64,000 bases of DNA, taken from NCBI RefSeq assembly GCF_900452415.1, contig NZ_UGNX01000001.1, positions 3,534,001-3,598,000 of the forward strand. The letters are read 5' to 3'. This DNA comes from Legionella cincinnatiensis. GTDB taxonomy: Bacteria > Pseudomonadota > Gammaproteobacteria > Legionellales > Legionellaceae. The notes under the pieces are model-generated. The model was not told where the DNA came from. It did not search any database and was given only the letters and a program-made list of their open reading frames with translations. This document shows positions 54,992 to 64,000 of this stretch, in pieces. A program made the position numbers and the translations under genes. Within the stretch, counting starts at the first letter, position 1; each line of letters begins with the position of its first letter.

Positions 54992-55738
54992 ATGAAATTA
55001 CTAATAAAAGTTTTTGCCGTATTCTTAGTAACCTTTTCTGCATATGCTAAGAAAGTGAATGTCTATTTACTTTTTGATGCCCCAGAGCTGCATCAATCTA
55101 TTCAAGAATTTAATCTTTATTTAAAAAAAAATAAGCTCCTAACTCGTTATCAGATTGAGCCTTTTTTAACTCATCATCCATTACATATTACCTTATTTTT
55201 AGCAGATTACCCTGAGGAACATATCAAAGAACTCCAAAAACGAGTTTCCAAAATAGCAAAGCACTGGCATCCAATCCAAATTAAAACAAGCCAGATAGTT
55301 ACCGCTGGAGGATATGTGATGTTGGATATTGATAATACAAATCGAACCAATGGTCAAAATCCTGAATTACAGCGATTAAGTGACGAAATAACTATGGAGT
55401 TAACTGAGTTGCGTGATTTCAATGCTCCAATTCCTAATTGGGCAACGTCAATAATTGAAAAAAGAAAAGCTTTTTTACGTTATGGCAGCCCTAATGTATT
55501 TTTTGAATACAGTCCTCACTTTACCTTAATGGCGAAACATTTCATTGATCCAACTCAAGCAAAACAATTTCAACAGGAAATGTCTCAACTTATTCAATCC
55601 TATAACTTTTCGAAAATTCTCACCCAATCATCTGTGATTGGCATTGGCTATGTTAATTCTTTTGGTCAAATTACCCAAGAAATCCAAAGGATTAAATTAA
55701 ATAATCAAAAAGCGCCATCAATACCAGTGGCGCGATAA
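54992..55738 (+). CDS. Secreted 2H phosphoesterase (2',5' RNA ligase-like)
   Basis: 248 aa with signal peptide (MKLLIKVFAVFLVTFSAYA). Two H-x-T motifs, LHITLFLAD and PHFTLMAKH, form the paired-His active site of the 2H superfamily, which cleaves or joins cyclic phosphodiesters such as 2',3'-cyclic ends of RNA. Cytoplasmic members act on RNA; a secreted one is less usual and its substrate is unknown. The C-terminus is polar (NNQKAPSIPVAR). Start ATG 54992 has GGGTG upstream. Monocistronic. Confidence 0.85.
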   Translation: MKLLIKVFAVFLVTFSAYAKKVNVYLLFDAPELHQSIQEFNLYLKKNKLLTRYQIEPFLTHHPLHITLFLADYPEEHIKELQKRVSKIAKHWHPIQIKTSQIVTAGGYVMLDIDNTNRTNGQNPELQRLSDEITMELTELRDFNAPIPNWATSIIEKRKAFLRYGSPNVFFEYSPHFTLMAKHFIDPTQAKQFQQEMSQLIQSYNFSKILTQSSVIGIGYVNSFGQITQEIQRIKLNNQKAPSIPVAR

Positions 55739-55788
55739 AAACACGACATAGAGTCAGAACCAACCAAAACAAACCTGAAGTGATTGCC

Positions 55789-56694
55789 CTAAATGAAATA
55801 GTTAATCGCAAAAACCCCAGATAAGAATTTAGAGGAATTGGGCCCTGTTACAGAAAACCATACTCCCCCAATAACACCTAAGTTTGAGGTAAAATTATAT
55901 TCAATGGCAGGAGCTAATGAAACTTGCTCATTAGCGCCCCCTCCTACACCAGCAGCTGTAGTACCTCCTGGAGTAAATCCAGGGTTGCCATCAAATTGAC
56001 TTTCTGGGCTATGCGCATACAACACTTCAAAAACAGGTACCCAATTTTGCGTTAATGTATATTCAATAGCAAAATCAGCAGAATAAGCATTTTTAAGTTT
56101 TACTCTACCTTGAGTCTTAGTTCCTCCTCCGAAAACATTCGGTCCATGAACAATAATATCGCTGAACTTTACGCCAACCAAACTCAAGCGCGTACGTAAA
56201 TAATGTTCATTTTTTAACTGCATCAATTTTTGGAAATTAAACCCAAAAAGCGTTTGAAAAGCACCTAAGCCAGTCTGATCCGTACCCAACTTCTTAGGAT
56301 CTAAATTTTCATAACGTCCTGTGGGAAAAACTTCTTGTACCACAAAACGCAAATCGGGAAGCCACGAATTTTCTTGCTGTCGCAAAACCTGCATCCCTAA
56401 AGCCAAACCAAAATCACCAATACCGTTCCCATGTTCTTCATTAACCCAACTATAATCATAAGGGATAGCAGCTTGTAAATCTAAAAAACTAGCAATTCCA
56501 ACACTAATAATTGGAACCCCTTCAATATTTCTATATCCTTTGGGATAGCCAGTAAAAAACCCATAGGGCTCAATATTAACATGCCCTGCGGGTATTGTTT
56601 TACCTGCTGGCGCGAGCAAAGGTCCAGTAAACCATGGGCCTGCAAACGCGATATTCACCACGGATAATAAAAATATGAGTCTTATAAAGTACAT
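55789..56694 (-). CDS. Outer-membrane barrel protein (MetA-pathway-type transporter family)
   Basis: 301 aa with signal peptide (MYFIRLIFLLSVVNIAFAGP). The mature protein has successive amphipathic strands with aromatic girdle residues and ends in ...GVFAINYFI, an outer-membrane insertion signal. Blocks such as VNIEPYGFFTGYPKG, IGDFGLALGMQVL and FVVQEVFPTGRYE fit the PF13557-type putative porins/transporters found next to phenol-degradation genes. No such pathway is nearby. Substrate unknown. Confidence 0.8.
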   Translation of the reverse strand: MYFIRLIFLLSVVNIAFAGPWFTGPLLAPAGKTIPAGHVNIEPYGFFTGYPKGYRNIEGVPIISVGIASFLDLQAAIPYDYSWVNEEHGNGIGDFGLALGMQVLRQQENSWLPDLRFVVQEVFPTGRYENLDPKKLGTDQTGLGAFQTLFGFNFQKLMQLKNEHYLRTRLSLVGVKFSDIIVHGPNVFGGGTKTQGRVKLKNAYSADFAIEYTLTQNWVPVFEVLYAHSPESQFDGNPGFTPGGTTAAGVGGGANEQVSLAPAIEYNFTSNLGVIGGVWFSVTGPNSSKFLSGVFAINYFI

Positions 56695-56914
56695 AGTGGA
56701 TTGATCTCAATAAAAGTTAGAATTTATAGGGTTTGTTGACACCTCAACAATCTTGGCCAAATTATCAACATCCTCCCTTTTTTACTCGTTAAAGGAGTGT
56801 ATTTTCAACATATTTTCCTAAATATTCAGCTAAAGTTTTACTAGACGTAAATCATTTTTACAATGCTGTCAACAGCTTTTAAAAATCAATTTATTGGCGC
56901 TCATCAAATAAATG

Positions 56915-57805
56915 CTATTTTTTACAATTAAGCGATATTTCATGTTGATAAACGTTATTTTTGACTTCATGTAAATAAGCTACCACACTCTCAAATTCCT
57001 CTTGATTAAAAGAAAAACCAAAATAATTTGAAACTTTGATGGCCAAATCATAAAACAGTTCACACATTTTGAATAATGAAGTCCACATATTTTTAAAATC
57101 CGCATCAACGTAGGTTTGTAAAAATGCTTGCCATAGGTTGGGCTCAAGATGATTTTCGATATATTTTCCATAAATTCCTACAGTTTTATTAAAACCAGTT
57201 TGAGTCCCTATATACCAAATTAACATCTGAATGAGCTCTTTTTTTACTCCCTGTTCTGAAACATATTTTGTGTAGGGGATCTGTTTTCTCCAAAGTCCCT
57301 TAGCCACATAAGTGCTTACCCATAAAAACTCATTACAACAATCAAAAAAATCCTTTGCCGTAGGCTGTTTTGGTAAATAATCGTTATCTGAAGGTTGATC
57401 AAAAGGCTCAATTAACTGATCTTTATCAAGTAATAAAATACTTTGACTATCCCGTGACATGGTTTTGAGGTGATTGATATGCAATAAAGTGAGATCTATT
57501 CTATTCCAATCTTTAAATTGCATTAAATAGGCATATTTATCTTGAGATTTAGGCCAATTCCCATCCATTTCATCAGGCCTTTGCATGATAAGTAGCTCAC
57601 CAAATTGAGTCACCCAGTTTTTATCTTCAACAAATGGCACCACATCTGTGACTAAATATACGATATCATAATCTTGAAAAATATCTTTTTTTGCAGATGG
57701 GCTTGCTCTTGAGCCGCTCATAATCACAGCTCTAATTCTTTGATCATTTTTCGCGACTTGAACAATGAGATTAAGCATTGTTTTTTCATTACGTCTATTT
57801 TTCAT
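56915..57805 (-). CDS. ANT(6)-like aminoglycoside nucleotidyltransferase
   Basis: 296 aa, the typical length. Nucleotidyltransferase core: RIRAVIMSGSRASPSAKKD and DYDIVYLV with the two metal-binding Asp residues, then DWNRIDLTLL carrying the third carboxylate; C-terminal helical domain with YGKYIENHLEPNLWQAF as in AadK/Ant(6) proteins. These enzymes adenylylate streptomycin at position 6. A chromosomal copy in this setting may act on another substrate. The frame begins MKNRRNEKTMLNLI; an internal ATG is the alternative start. No mobile element is linked to it. Confidence 0.88.
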   Translation of the reverse strand: MKNRRNEKTMLNLIVQVAKNDQRIRAVIMSGSRASPSAKKDIFQDYDIVYLVTDVVPFVEDKNWVTQFGELLIMQRPDEMDGNWPKSQDKYAYLMQFKDWNRIDLTLLHINHLKTMSRDSQSILLLDKDQLIEPFDQPSDNDYLPKQPTAKDFFDCCNEFLWVSTYVAKGLWRKQIPYTKYVSEQGVKKELIQMLIWYIGTQTGFNKTVGIYGKYIENHLEPNLWQAFLQTYVDADFKNMWTSLFKMCELFYDLAIKVSNYFGFSFNQEEFESVVAYLHEVKNNVYQHEISLNCKK

Positions 57806-58131
57806 AGTTATTGAACCATATCTTACTTGTTGAGAGGAAGTGTCTTAAAAAAGTCATTTCTATGGCGCTGTTATTCTAACTTATTCTAAAAAACTAATCT
57901 GCTCATGCTCAAAAATATTTATATGCTCTCAGTAAAAAATTCGGAGCCTGACTATTCCATGTGTGACAATTATCCCTATTCTTATTTCGAATAATGGGCT
58001 CAAACTTATGCAATTGAAGCTTATCTGGCTATGTTGTATTCTGAATCCCAAAACATGATTGTTTTTTATAAATATTTACTCTCTTAGAGTTAAGTAATTG
58101 TCAATGACTAATGTGTAAACAGGGAACACCA
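57806..58131. other. Intergenic region, nothing identified
   Basis: Divergent region between the ANT(6)-like gene and the small lipoprotein gene. It is AT-rich with no ORF of interest, no repeat copy and no recognised operator. Confidence 0.5.
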
Positions 58132-58287
58132 ATGACCACAATTAAATTATTTAAAAGAATTACTCTAATTATATGTTTTTTAGGAACCACATTACTTCTT
58201 AGCTCCTGTGCAAAGACAACAAATCCTAACGCCCAAAATGGGGGTGTTGGTGAAGAGTATGGTACAAGTGACTATGGATGGCGCTAA
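58132..58287 (+). CDS. Very small lipoprotein
   Basis: 51 aa, ATG 58132 (CAGGGA 7 nt upstream), stop TAA 58285-58287. A hydrophobic leader with lipobox LLSSC (Cys26) is followed by only ~25 polar residues (AKTTNPNAQNGGVGEEYGTS). A short mature chain is like small entericidin-type lipoproteins, but no family is assigned. It lies 37 bp before the LuxR-type gene and could be co-transcribed with it. Confidence 0.7.
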   Translation: MTTIKLFKRITLIICFLGTTLLLSSCAKTTNPNAQNGGVGEEYGTSDYGWR

Positions 58288-58324
58288 TTTCTAAATCCAT
58301 GATATTTTTTATATTGAAAAATGA

Positions 58325-59221
58325 TTGAGACCTAATTTGAGAAATAAATATTTTAGCAAGACGAATGAGAAATATCTTAAAGCAACTTGTCGTGCTATAG
58401 AAAAAATTGCCCAACCACTCTTTGAGTCTTTTGACCTCACTTTTTTTTCATATCGCTTATCTGTAGGTGATAAATTCATCCTGCTTACCAACAATTACTC
58501 ATGGCTGAAAAATTGCATGGATAAAAATTATGTCAATTATCTTCCCGTAATGCAGCCTGAACATGATTTTATCCTTTGGGATGGTCTTCCCAAAGACAGT
58601 CCTTTAATGACAATTTTGAAAGATGCTCGAGAAAATTTTAATATTGCTCACGGTGTAACCCTTATTAAAAGCTATGATTCAAAAGAAGAGCACTTTAACT
58701 TTGCTACTATGAGTTACAATGATGAAATTAATAACTTCTACATCCAGCATCCAGAGATTTTAGAACGCTTTATTCTTTACTTTAAAGACAAGGCTAAAAA
58801 AATTATTGAGGCAGCGTTGGATCATGCCATTTCTTTAAGCGATTTAGGCATGATAAAAAATGCCCTAAAACAACAAGAATTTTATCGTGAAATTGATTAT
58901 TTCATAGAAAATACACAAATTAAGTCTATTTCAATTAATGTAGAAGGAAAACATCTTGATTTGAATTACACTTTAGCACATACAGGATATTATTTACTTC
59001 AAGGTTTAAGTTATAAACAAATCGCAAAAGCATGTTATGTGTCAATTAAAGCCGTTGAAAAGCGATTGGAAAAATTAAAAGACATCACCCATACCCGCAA
59101 TAAAAAAGAGCTGATTGAATTTTTAAAAAGATCTGATATTAAAAAGACCCTTGATCTTGCGTTACTCAAAAGGTCTCGTCACAAACAAAAGCTCGGTTGG
59201 ATAAGACTTTTTAAACAATAA
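58325..59221 (+). CDS. LuxR-type transcriptional regulator
   Basis: 298 aa. C-terminal residues ~220-270 form a LuxR-type helix-turn-helix: YYLLQGLSYKQIAKACYVSI and KAVEKRLEKL, with the GLSYKQIA turn and the KAVEKRL recognition helix. The N-terminal ~170 residues (GDKFILLTNNYSWLKNCM, VMQPEHDFILWDGLP, GVTLIKSYDSKEEHF) look like a PAS/GAF or autoinducer-binding-type sensor; ligand unknown. Legionella has several such regulators. No ATG opens the frame: a TGA precedes the TTG at 58325, and a second TTG at 58337 is possible. Neither has a strong ribosome site, so an N-terminal frameshift cannot be excluded. Confidence 0.8.
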   Translation: MRPNLRNKYFSKTNEKYLKATCRAIEKIAQPLFESFDLTFFSYRLSVGDKFILLTNNYSWLKNCMDKNYVNYLPVMQPEHDFILWDGLPKDSPLMTILKDARENFNIAHGVTLIKSYDSKEEHFNFATMSYNDEINNFYIQHPEILERFILYFKDKAKKIIEAALDHAISLSDLGMIKNALKQQEFYREIDYFIENTQIKSISINVEGKHLDLNYTLAHTGYYLLQGLSYKQIAKACYVSIKAVEKRLEKLKDITHTRNKKELIEFLKRSDIKKTLDLALLKRSRHKQKLGWIRLFKQ

Positions 59222-59443
59222 TCAATCTAAAGTTTAGAAATAAATTTTTATCGTTTTTGTTCTTGGTATTTAATATTAGCCTATCCCCAATAATAGTTTT
59301 TCAAATTAAAATCTTTTTCTAGGCTTACAAAGAATGATTCGAGGTGATATCTTATTCTTTAACTTTAGGGCACCCATTTAAATTTCAATTATAAAACAAT
59401 AGTATTAAAGATTTAAAATTATTCACATGAATTAAGGAAAAAT

Positions 59444-59764
59444 ATGGCATGGTTTTATTTAATTCTGGCAGGACTTTTGGAAGTGGTGTGGGCAGTAAAA
59501 TTAAAAGATACTGAGGGCTTTTCCAAGCTTTATCCTTCACTCATAACCGTTTTTGCCATGGTGTTAAGTTTTGCATTCCTTGCTCAATCATTAAAAACAT
59601 TACCTATTGGCACTGCTTATGCAATTTGGACAGGGATAGGAGCAGTTGGCGCAGTTATTTATGGCATTTATTTTCTTGGAGAACCTACTTCATTCATACG
59701 AATTGGCTGCATTGCCTTAATCATCATTGCTATAATTGGGCTAAAGTTATCTCATCATCCATAA
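59444..59764 (+). CDS. gdx: Guanidinium exporter Gdx/SugE (SMR family)
   Basis: 106 aa with four membrane helices. Early [21 protein letters not shown] carries the essential membrane Glu13 and the SugE-type WAVKLK sequence that separates Gdx from EmrE; later [18 protein letters not shown] is the conserved helix-3 signature. Gdx proteins export guanidinium in exchange for protons as antiparallel dimers in the inner membrane. ATG 59444 has AAGGAAA 5 nt upstream. No guanidine riboswitch was recognised in the 220 bp before it. Confidence 0.93.
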   Translation: MAWFYLILAGLLEVVWAVKLKDTEGFSKLYPSLITVFAMVLSFAFLAQSLKTLPIGTAYAIWTGIGAVGAVIYGIYFLGEPTSFIRIGCIALIIIAIIGLKLSHHP

Positions 59765-59910
59765 GTACTAGGTATTTTTTTAATAAAATATTCTGACTCT
59801 TGACAATAACCCGTTTGATTGAGAATAATTGGTAAATAATCAATAGGATATAATTTTTAAGCATCTTATTAAGATAATAGGGACGGTTCAGAAGGGAATT
59901 CATTTAATAT

Positions 59911-60987
59911 ATGAAAATTTTAATTACTGGTGGTGCAGGGTTTATTGGTTCAGCAATGGTTCGCTATCTTATTGAGAATACAACAGATACCGTAATCAAT
60001 GTAGATAAGCTCACCTATGCTGGAAATTTAGAATCACTTAATAATGTTATCAACAATCCACGTCATATTTTTCAACAAGTCGACATTCGCTCTCATGATC
60101 AAATAAATCATATTTTTTCTACATTTCAGCCTGATGCAATCATGCATTTAGCAGCAGAAAGCCATGTAGATCGATCGATTGATGGGCCAGCCGAATTTAT
60201 TCAAACCAATATTGTCGGAACTTATAATTTACTTGAAGCGACACGAGTTTATTGGCAATCATTGCCGATAAGTCAACGTGAATCATTTCGTTTTCATCAC
60301 ATCTCTACAGATGAAGTTTTTGGTGATCTAGAAACAACCGATGAATTCTTCACAGAAACCACTCCTTATGCGCCAAGTTCTCCTTATTCAGCAAGCAAAG
60401 CAAGCTCCGATCATTTAGTAAGGGCATGGCATAGAACTTATGGATTACCCACAATAATCACAAATTGTTCCAATAACTATGGCCCATATCAATATCCTGA
60501 AAAGCTAATTCCAGTCATCATTCTCAATGCCCTTGCTGGAAAAAATTTACCCGTGTATGGCAATGGAACTCAAATTCGCGATTGGTTGTATGTCAATGAT
60601 CATGTTCATGCTCTTTACTTGGTTTTAAAAAACGGGATGATTGGTTCCACCTATAATATTGGCGGACATAATGAGAAACAAAATATTGAAGTAGTCCATA
60701 CCGTTTGTGAGTTATTAGAAGAATTAGTGCCGCAAAAACCACCCCATATTGCCTCGTATAAAAGCTTAATTGCACATATCAAAGACCGACCCGGTCATGA
60801 TTGTCGTTATGCAATTGATGCAACAAAAATTCAACGGGAATTGGGATGGAAGCCCCAAGAAACCTTTGAATCAGGAATGAGGAAAACGGTGGAGTGGTAT
60901 CTCAATCATCAAAATTGGTGCCAAACTATTTTAAACAAACTACAACAAAAACAATCAAAAGTTATTGAAAAGGAATTATCAGCATGA
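59911..60987 (+). CDS. rmlB: dTDP-glucose 4,6-dehydratase
   Basis: 358 aa. Short-chain dehydrogenase fold: [16 protein letters not shown] (NAD-binding), [29 protein letters not shown] (active-site Thr-Asp-Glu) and [15 protein letters not shown] (Tyr-x-x-x-Lys), plus [14 protein letters not shown] and YVNDHVHAL. It makes dTDP-4-keto-6-deoxyglucose in the L-rhamnose pathway. Overlaps rmlA by 4 bp (ATGA), so the two are translationally coupled. Confidence 0.98.
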   Translation: MKILITGGAGFIGSAMVRYLIENTTDTVINVDKLTYAGNLESLNNVINNPRHIFQQVDIRSHDQINHIFSTFQPDAIMHLAAESHVDRSIDGPAEFIQTNIVGTYNLLEATRVYWQSLPISQRESFRFHHISTDEVFGDLETTDEFFTETTPYAPSSPYSASKASSDHLVRAWHRTYGLPTIITNCSNNYGPYQYPEKLIPVIILNALAGKNLPVYGNGTQIRDWLYVNDHVHALYLVLKNGMIGSTYNIGGHNEKQNIEVVHTVCELLEELVPQKPPHIASYKSLIAHIKDRPGHDCRYAIDATKIQRELGWKPQETFESGMRKTVEWYLNHQNWCQTILNKLQQKQSKVIEKELSA

Positions 60988-61895
60988 AAGGAATTGTGCT
61001 CGCAGGAGGCTCCGGAACACGTCTTTATCCTATCACCCAAGGCATCTCAAAACAATTACTCCCTATTTATGATAAGCCTATGGTTTATTACCCTTTATCT
61101 GTCTTAATGTTAGCGGGTATTCGTGAAATCCTGGTGATTACTACTCCAGAAGATTATCCAGCATATCAACGACTCTTAGGAAATGGGGAGCAGTTTGGCA
61201 TAAAATTACAGTATGCATTACAGCCCAGTCCTGATGGTTTAGCCCAGGCATTTATTATTGGTGAAGAGTTTATAGGTCAAGATAATGTATGTTTGGTACT
61301 AGGGGATAATATATTTTATGGCCATGGATTTACCAAACAATTACGAGAAGCGGCTGCCCGTCAAACAGGAGCGACTGTTTTTGGGTATCCAGTCAAAGAT
61401 CCTGAGCGTTTTGGAGTCGTAGAGTTTGATGCGCAAATGAAAGCCATCTCTATTGAGGAAAAACCGAAAAATCCCAAATCACATTATGCGGTGACTGGAC
61501 TTTATTTTTATGACAATCAAGTCATAGATATTGCCAAACAAGTAAGACCGTCCTATCGAGGTGAATTAGAAATATCGTGTATTAATCAATTCTATCTTGA
61601 ATGCGGTATTCTCCATGTTGAATTGCTTGGACGTGGATTTGCTTGGCTTGATACAGGAACCCATGAAAGTCTTTTAGAAGCAGCCTCTTTTGTACAAACT
61701 ATTGAACATCGCCAAGGATTAAAAATTGCTTGTTTAGAAGAAATTGCTTATAAAAACAATTGGATCAGTAAAGAAATGCTTGCAGAAACTGGTAGAAAGC
61801 TCTGTAAAAACAGTTATGGAACTTATTTGCTTCAGCTAATAGAGCAAAGTGATAAAAGACAAGTGAAATTTGATGTGGAACAATTAGTAGTGTGA
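60984..61895 (+). CDS. rmlA: Glucose-1-phosphate thymidylyltransferase
   Basis: 303 aa. [20 protein letters not shown] is the nucleotide-binding loop; [26 protein letters not shown] (metal Asp) and [20 protein letters not shown] complete the RmlA signature. The enzyme forms dTDP-glucose from dTTP and glucose-1-phosphate, the first step of dTDP-L-rhamnose synthesis, and is inhibited by the end product in the family. Its stop is followed by ~50 bp and then the 43-bp tandem array; rmlD and rmlC run towards it from the other side. Confidence 0.98.
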   Translation: MKGIVLAGGSGTRLYPITQGISKQLLPIYDKPMVYYPLSVLMLAGIREILVITTPEDYPAYQRLLGNGEQFGIKLQYALQPSPDGLAQAFIIGEEFIGQDNVCLVLGDNIFYGHGFTKQLREAAARQTGATVFGYPVKDPERFGVVEFDAQMKAISIEEKPKNPKSHYAVTGLYFYDNQVIDIAKQVRPSYRGELEISCINQFYLECGILHVELLGRGFAWLDTGTHESLLEAASFVQTIEHRQGLKIACLEEIAYKNNWISKEMLAETGRKLCKNSYGTYLLQLIEQSDKRQVKFDVEQLVV

Positions 61896-61946
61896 AAAAA
61901 AGCATCCATACATTAAACCTCCATAAAATCCTCACCTATAAGAATC

Positions 61947-62539
61947 CGTCACCTTCCGCAAAAGCGGGAGGTCTAATATCTGAGAACCTCGTCACCTTCC
62001 GCGAAAGCGGGAGGTCTAATATCTGAAAACCTCGTCACCTTCCGCAAAAGCGGGAGGTCTAATATCTGAAAACCTCGTCACCTTCCGCAAAAGTGGGAGG
62101 TCTAATATCTGAAAACCTCGTCACCTTCCGCAAAAGCGGGGGGTCTAATATCTGAAAACCTCGTCACCTTTCGCAAAAGCAGGAGGTCTAATATCTGAAA
62201 ACCTCGTCACCTTCCGCAAAAGCGGGAGGTCTAATATCTGAAAACCTCGTCACCTTTCGCAAAAGCGGGAGGTCTAATATCTGAAAACCTCGTCACCTTC
62301 CGCAAAAGCGGGAGATCTAATATCTGAGAACCTCGTCACCTTCCGCGAAAGCGGGAGGTCTAATATCTGAGAACCTCGTCACCTTCCGCGAAAGCGGGAG
62401 GTCTAATATCTGAGAACCTCGTCACCTTCCGCGAAAGCGGGAGGTCTAATATCTGAGAACCTCGTCACCTTCCGCGAAAGCGGGAGGTCTAATATCTGAG
62501 AACCTCGTCACCTTCCGCGAAAGCGGGAGGTCTAATATC
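61947..62539. repeat. 14-copy 43-bp tandem hairpin repeat
   Basis: Thirteen full 43-bp units plus a final 34-bp unit, head to tail, without spacers. Each unit contains CCTTCCGCRAAAGCGGGAGG, a hairpin with loop AAAA or GAAA. Units 10-14 (and 2) have the GAAA loop; the others have AAAA. Units with GAGAACCT ends are 1 and 9-13, the rest GAAAACCT. A 5' and 3' variant separation implies duplication history. It lies between convergent rmlA and rmlD. Confidence 0.97.
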
Positions 62540-62597
62540 AATAAATAACTTGGTATAAAACCCCACCGAATTAACCGATTTTCGTGAGGTGAATAGA

Positions 62598-62630
62598 GCT
62601 GCCCCCAGTTTAATTGTAAACTAGGGGAGC
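62598..62630. terminator. Hairpin near the rmlD end
   Basis: GCTGCCCCCAGTTTA (62598-62612) and TAAACTAGGGGAGC (62617-62630) form a stem with loop ATTG; a likely transcription stop between the array and rmlD. No long T-run is present. Confidence 0.55.
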
Positions 62631-62690
62631 AAGCGATTACCTCTAATTAAAAAATAGGATGAAGTTTCATTGAAATTATAAAAGCCTATG

Positions 62691-63599
62691 CTAAGCGTTT
62701 GCCATCAGATGGGCGCTCTGCTCAATGAAACTATCCACGACTTCCGGCAAATAATCTTCCCAACTCTGGCACCGAATACCTAATATTTGTTCGATTTTTG
62801 TTGTATCCAAAACGGAGTTCTTGGGCCTCGCCGCCTTAGTGACATACTCTTCTGTTTTGATGGGGTTTAACTGCGTGAGGGGCAAAACCATTCCCTTTTT
62901 CTGAGCAAGAGCAATAAAAACGCGTGAGAACTCATACCAATTAGTTACACCTGCTCCAGCATAATGATAGATCCCCCAATCATTAAAAGGTGAGGAGTCT
63001 ATTTTGTTGACAATCGCGAGTAACACTCTAGCAATATCTCGAGCTGCCGTTGGTCTACCCCATTGATCCGCAACAACTCTCAGTTCACTCCTAGAGGAAG
63101 CCAATTTTAAAATAGTTTTTACAAAATTATTTCCATAAACTCCGAACACCCAGCTCACACGTAAAATAATGTGTTCTTTAAGTTGTGAGGTAATTGCGTG
63201 CTCACCTGCTAATTTAGACTGCGCATATGCACCTTGAGGGCAAGTGATGTCTGTCTCATTATAGACCCCCTCTTTGGTACCATCAAAAACATAATCCGTA
63301 GACAAGTGAATTAAAGGTACTTTCTTCTGTGCACAATAGAGTGCTACCTGCTCCACAAACTCTGCATTAACAATATGAGCAAGCCTGACTTCATCTTCAG
63401 CCTTATCTACAGCCGTATAGGCAGCTGCATTAATAATCAGTTCGGGTTGTATCGATGAGAGAATTGAGACCACTTCACTAATATGAGCACAGTCTAGTTC
63501 TTTTCTTGTCAACGCAATGACTTTATGTTCTGAAGATTTAAACTGCAGAATAACTTCTGACCCAACTTGACCATTAGCCCCTATAACTAAAATTTTCAT
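62691..63599 (-). CDS. rmlD: dTDP-4-dehydrorhamnose reductase
   Basis: 302 aa. KILVIGANGQVGSEVIL (NADPH-binding), INAAAYTAVDKAEDE, LSTDYVFDGTKEGVYNETD and YAQSKLAGEHAI (Tyr-x-x-x-Lys) are the RmlD markers. It reduces dTDP-4-keto-L-rhamnose to dTDP-L-rhamnose, the last step. Its ATG overlaps the rmlC stop codon by 4 bp (TGAT/ATGA-type), so rmlC-rmlD is one operon on the minus strand, while rmlB-rmlA lies on the plus strand beyond the repeat array. Confidence 0.97.
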   Translation of the reverse strand: MKILVIGANGQVGSEVILQFKSSEHKVIALTRKELDCAHISEVVSILSSIQPELIINAAAYTAVDKAEDEVRLAHIVNAEFVEQVALYCAQKKVPLIHLSTDYVFDGTKEGVYNETDITCPQGAYAQSKLAGEHAITSQLKEHIILRVSWVFGVYGNNFVKTILKLASSRSELRVVADQWGRPTAARDIARVLLAIVNKIDSSPFNDWGIYHYAGAGVTNWYEFSRVFIALAQKKGMVLPLTQLNPIKTEEYVTKAARPKNSVLDTTKIEQILGIRCQSWEDYLPEVVDSFIEQSAHLMANA

Positions 63600-64000
63600 T
63601 GATACCTCGGTAAAAATTGGGGGTCAATCAAGTTCAAAGGTCTAGCTTGAATATCCTTTGCGGAGAGCTGAACATCATCATTTAAAGGCCAATCAATAGC
63701 TAGCTCGGGATCTCGATAGTTGATTGATAATTCACTTTCTGGATGATAATAATCCGTACACTTATAAAAAAAGTCCGCAGTGGCACTTAACACGTAAAAT
63801 CCATGAGCAAAACCTTTAGGAACCCAAAATTGGCGTCTATTTTCTCCTGAAAGAATCACACCAACCCAAGAACCATAAGTAGGCGAGCCAACTCTAATGT
63901 CAACGGCCACATCAAAAACTTCACCGGCTAAAACAGATACTAATTTTCCCTGGGTTTGCTGGCTTTGATAATGCAATCCTCGTAAAACACCTTTTCGTGA
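63596..64000 (-). CDS. rmlC: dTDP-4-dehydrorhamnose 3,5-epimerase, 5' end outside window
   Basis: The frame is open to the last base of the window (upstream codons give SRKGVLRGLHYQ), so the gene starts beyond 64000; ~135 of about 180-185 residues are visible. Cupin features: RGLHYQ (catalytic His), GEVFDVAVDIRVGSPTYG, RRQFWVPKGFAHGFYVLS, and YYHPESELSINYRDPELAIDWP. The enzyme epimerises C3 and C5 of dTDP-4-keto-6-deoxyglucose. Operon with rmlD by a 4-bp overlap. Confidence 0.96.
   Translation of the reverse strand, partial: SRKGVLRGLHYQSQQTQGKLVSVLAGEVFDVAVDIRVGSPTYGSWVGVILSGENRRQFWVPKGFAHGFYVLSATADFFYKCTDYYHPESELSINYRDPELAIDWPLNDDVQLSAKDIQARPLNLIDPQFLPRYQ

Noticed and set aside
56915..57805. 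Acquired resistance island around the ANT(6)-like gene
   Set aside because: No integrase, transposase or integron sequence flanks it and base composition matches its neighbours.
59222..59443. Guanidine riboswitch before gdx
   Set aside because: No ACGR-loop hairpin pair or ykkC-type conserved blocks could be found.
61947..62539. The 43-bp array as a CRISPR
   Set aside because: Units are contiguous with no unique spacers and no cas genes nearby; it is a simple tandem repeat.

Overview
The window is AT-rich and reads as a chromosomal segment of a Legionella-type gammaproteobacterium, probably not L. pneumophila itself (inference). Supporting signs are an IcmD/DotP-like Dot/Icm pilin-like protein, several large coiled-coil or eukaryotic-like proteins of the kind exported by Dot/Icm (protein kinase fold, PARG/macrodomain-like fold, permuted papain-like H...C protein, coiled coil plus membrane hairpin), PmrA-box-like promoter repeats, a Fur-controlled IucA/IucC siderophore synthetase and many small secreted orphans. 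No tRNA, rRNA, complete IS, prophage or CRISPR array was seen.

Layout. 1-3.3 kb: the 3' part of a large effector-like gene, then a MITE-like repeat. 3.3-9.5 kb: a minus-strand run with two secreted proteins, a class A beta-lactamase-like hydrolase, an FAD monooxygenase, a periplasmic amidase and a 3D-domain protein. 9.7-13.5 kb: an orphan, a LysR regulator, the IcmD-like gene with a decayed stretch before it, and a DadA-like oxidase. 13.8-17.6 kb: a truncated Hsp20, Lon, then a TPP riboswitch directly in front of a SemiSWEET transporter and thiamine pyrophosphokinase. 17.7-27.7 kb: Na+/H+ antiporter, arylamine N-acetyltransferase, orphan with a PmrA-like box, ArsC-like protein, kinase-like effector, outer-membrane barrel, MFS transporter with a structured leader, HTH protein and MltA. 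28-38 kb: an alcohol dehydrogenase pseudogene, an orphan, pyruvate decarboxylase, a two-gene effector-like operon, UbiX and the siderophore synthetase.

38.3-53.5 kb: a coiled-coil gene behind six phased 11-bp promoter repeats, an S9 peptidase, a secreted lipase-like hydrolase, a lipoprotein, an orphan, a 1278-aa protein of unknown function flanked by repeats, an acetolactate-synthase-like enzyme, a secreted octapeptide-repeat protein and a DUF3309 mini-gene. 53.7-59.8 kb: glutaminase, secreted 2H phosphoesterase, outer-membrane protein, ANT(6)-like nucleotidyltransferase, small lipoprotein, LuxR-type regulator and Gdx/SugE exporter. 59.9-64 kb: dTDP-rhamnose genes rmlBA and rmlDC converging on a 14-copy 43-bp tandem repeat.

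Functional groupings: thiamine salvage (riboswitch, transporter, kinase), murein remodelling (amidase, 3D protein, MltA, beta-lactamase-like), iron acquisition (Fur plus IucA/IucC), dTDP-L-rhamnose synthesis for the cell surface, and candidate host-directed effectors. A dispersed palindromic repeat family links at least four intergenic sites. Family assignments come from motif recognition by eye; no database search was run.
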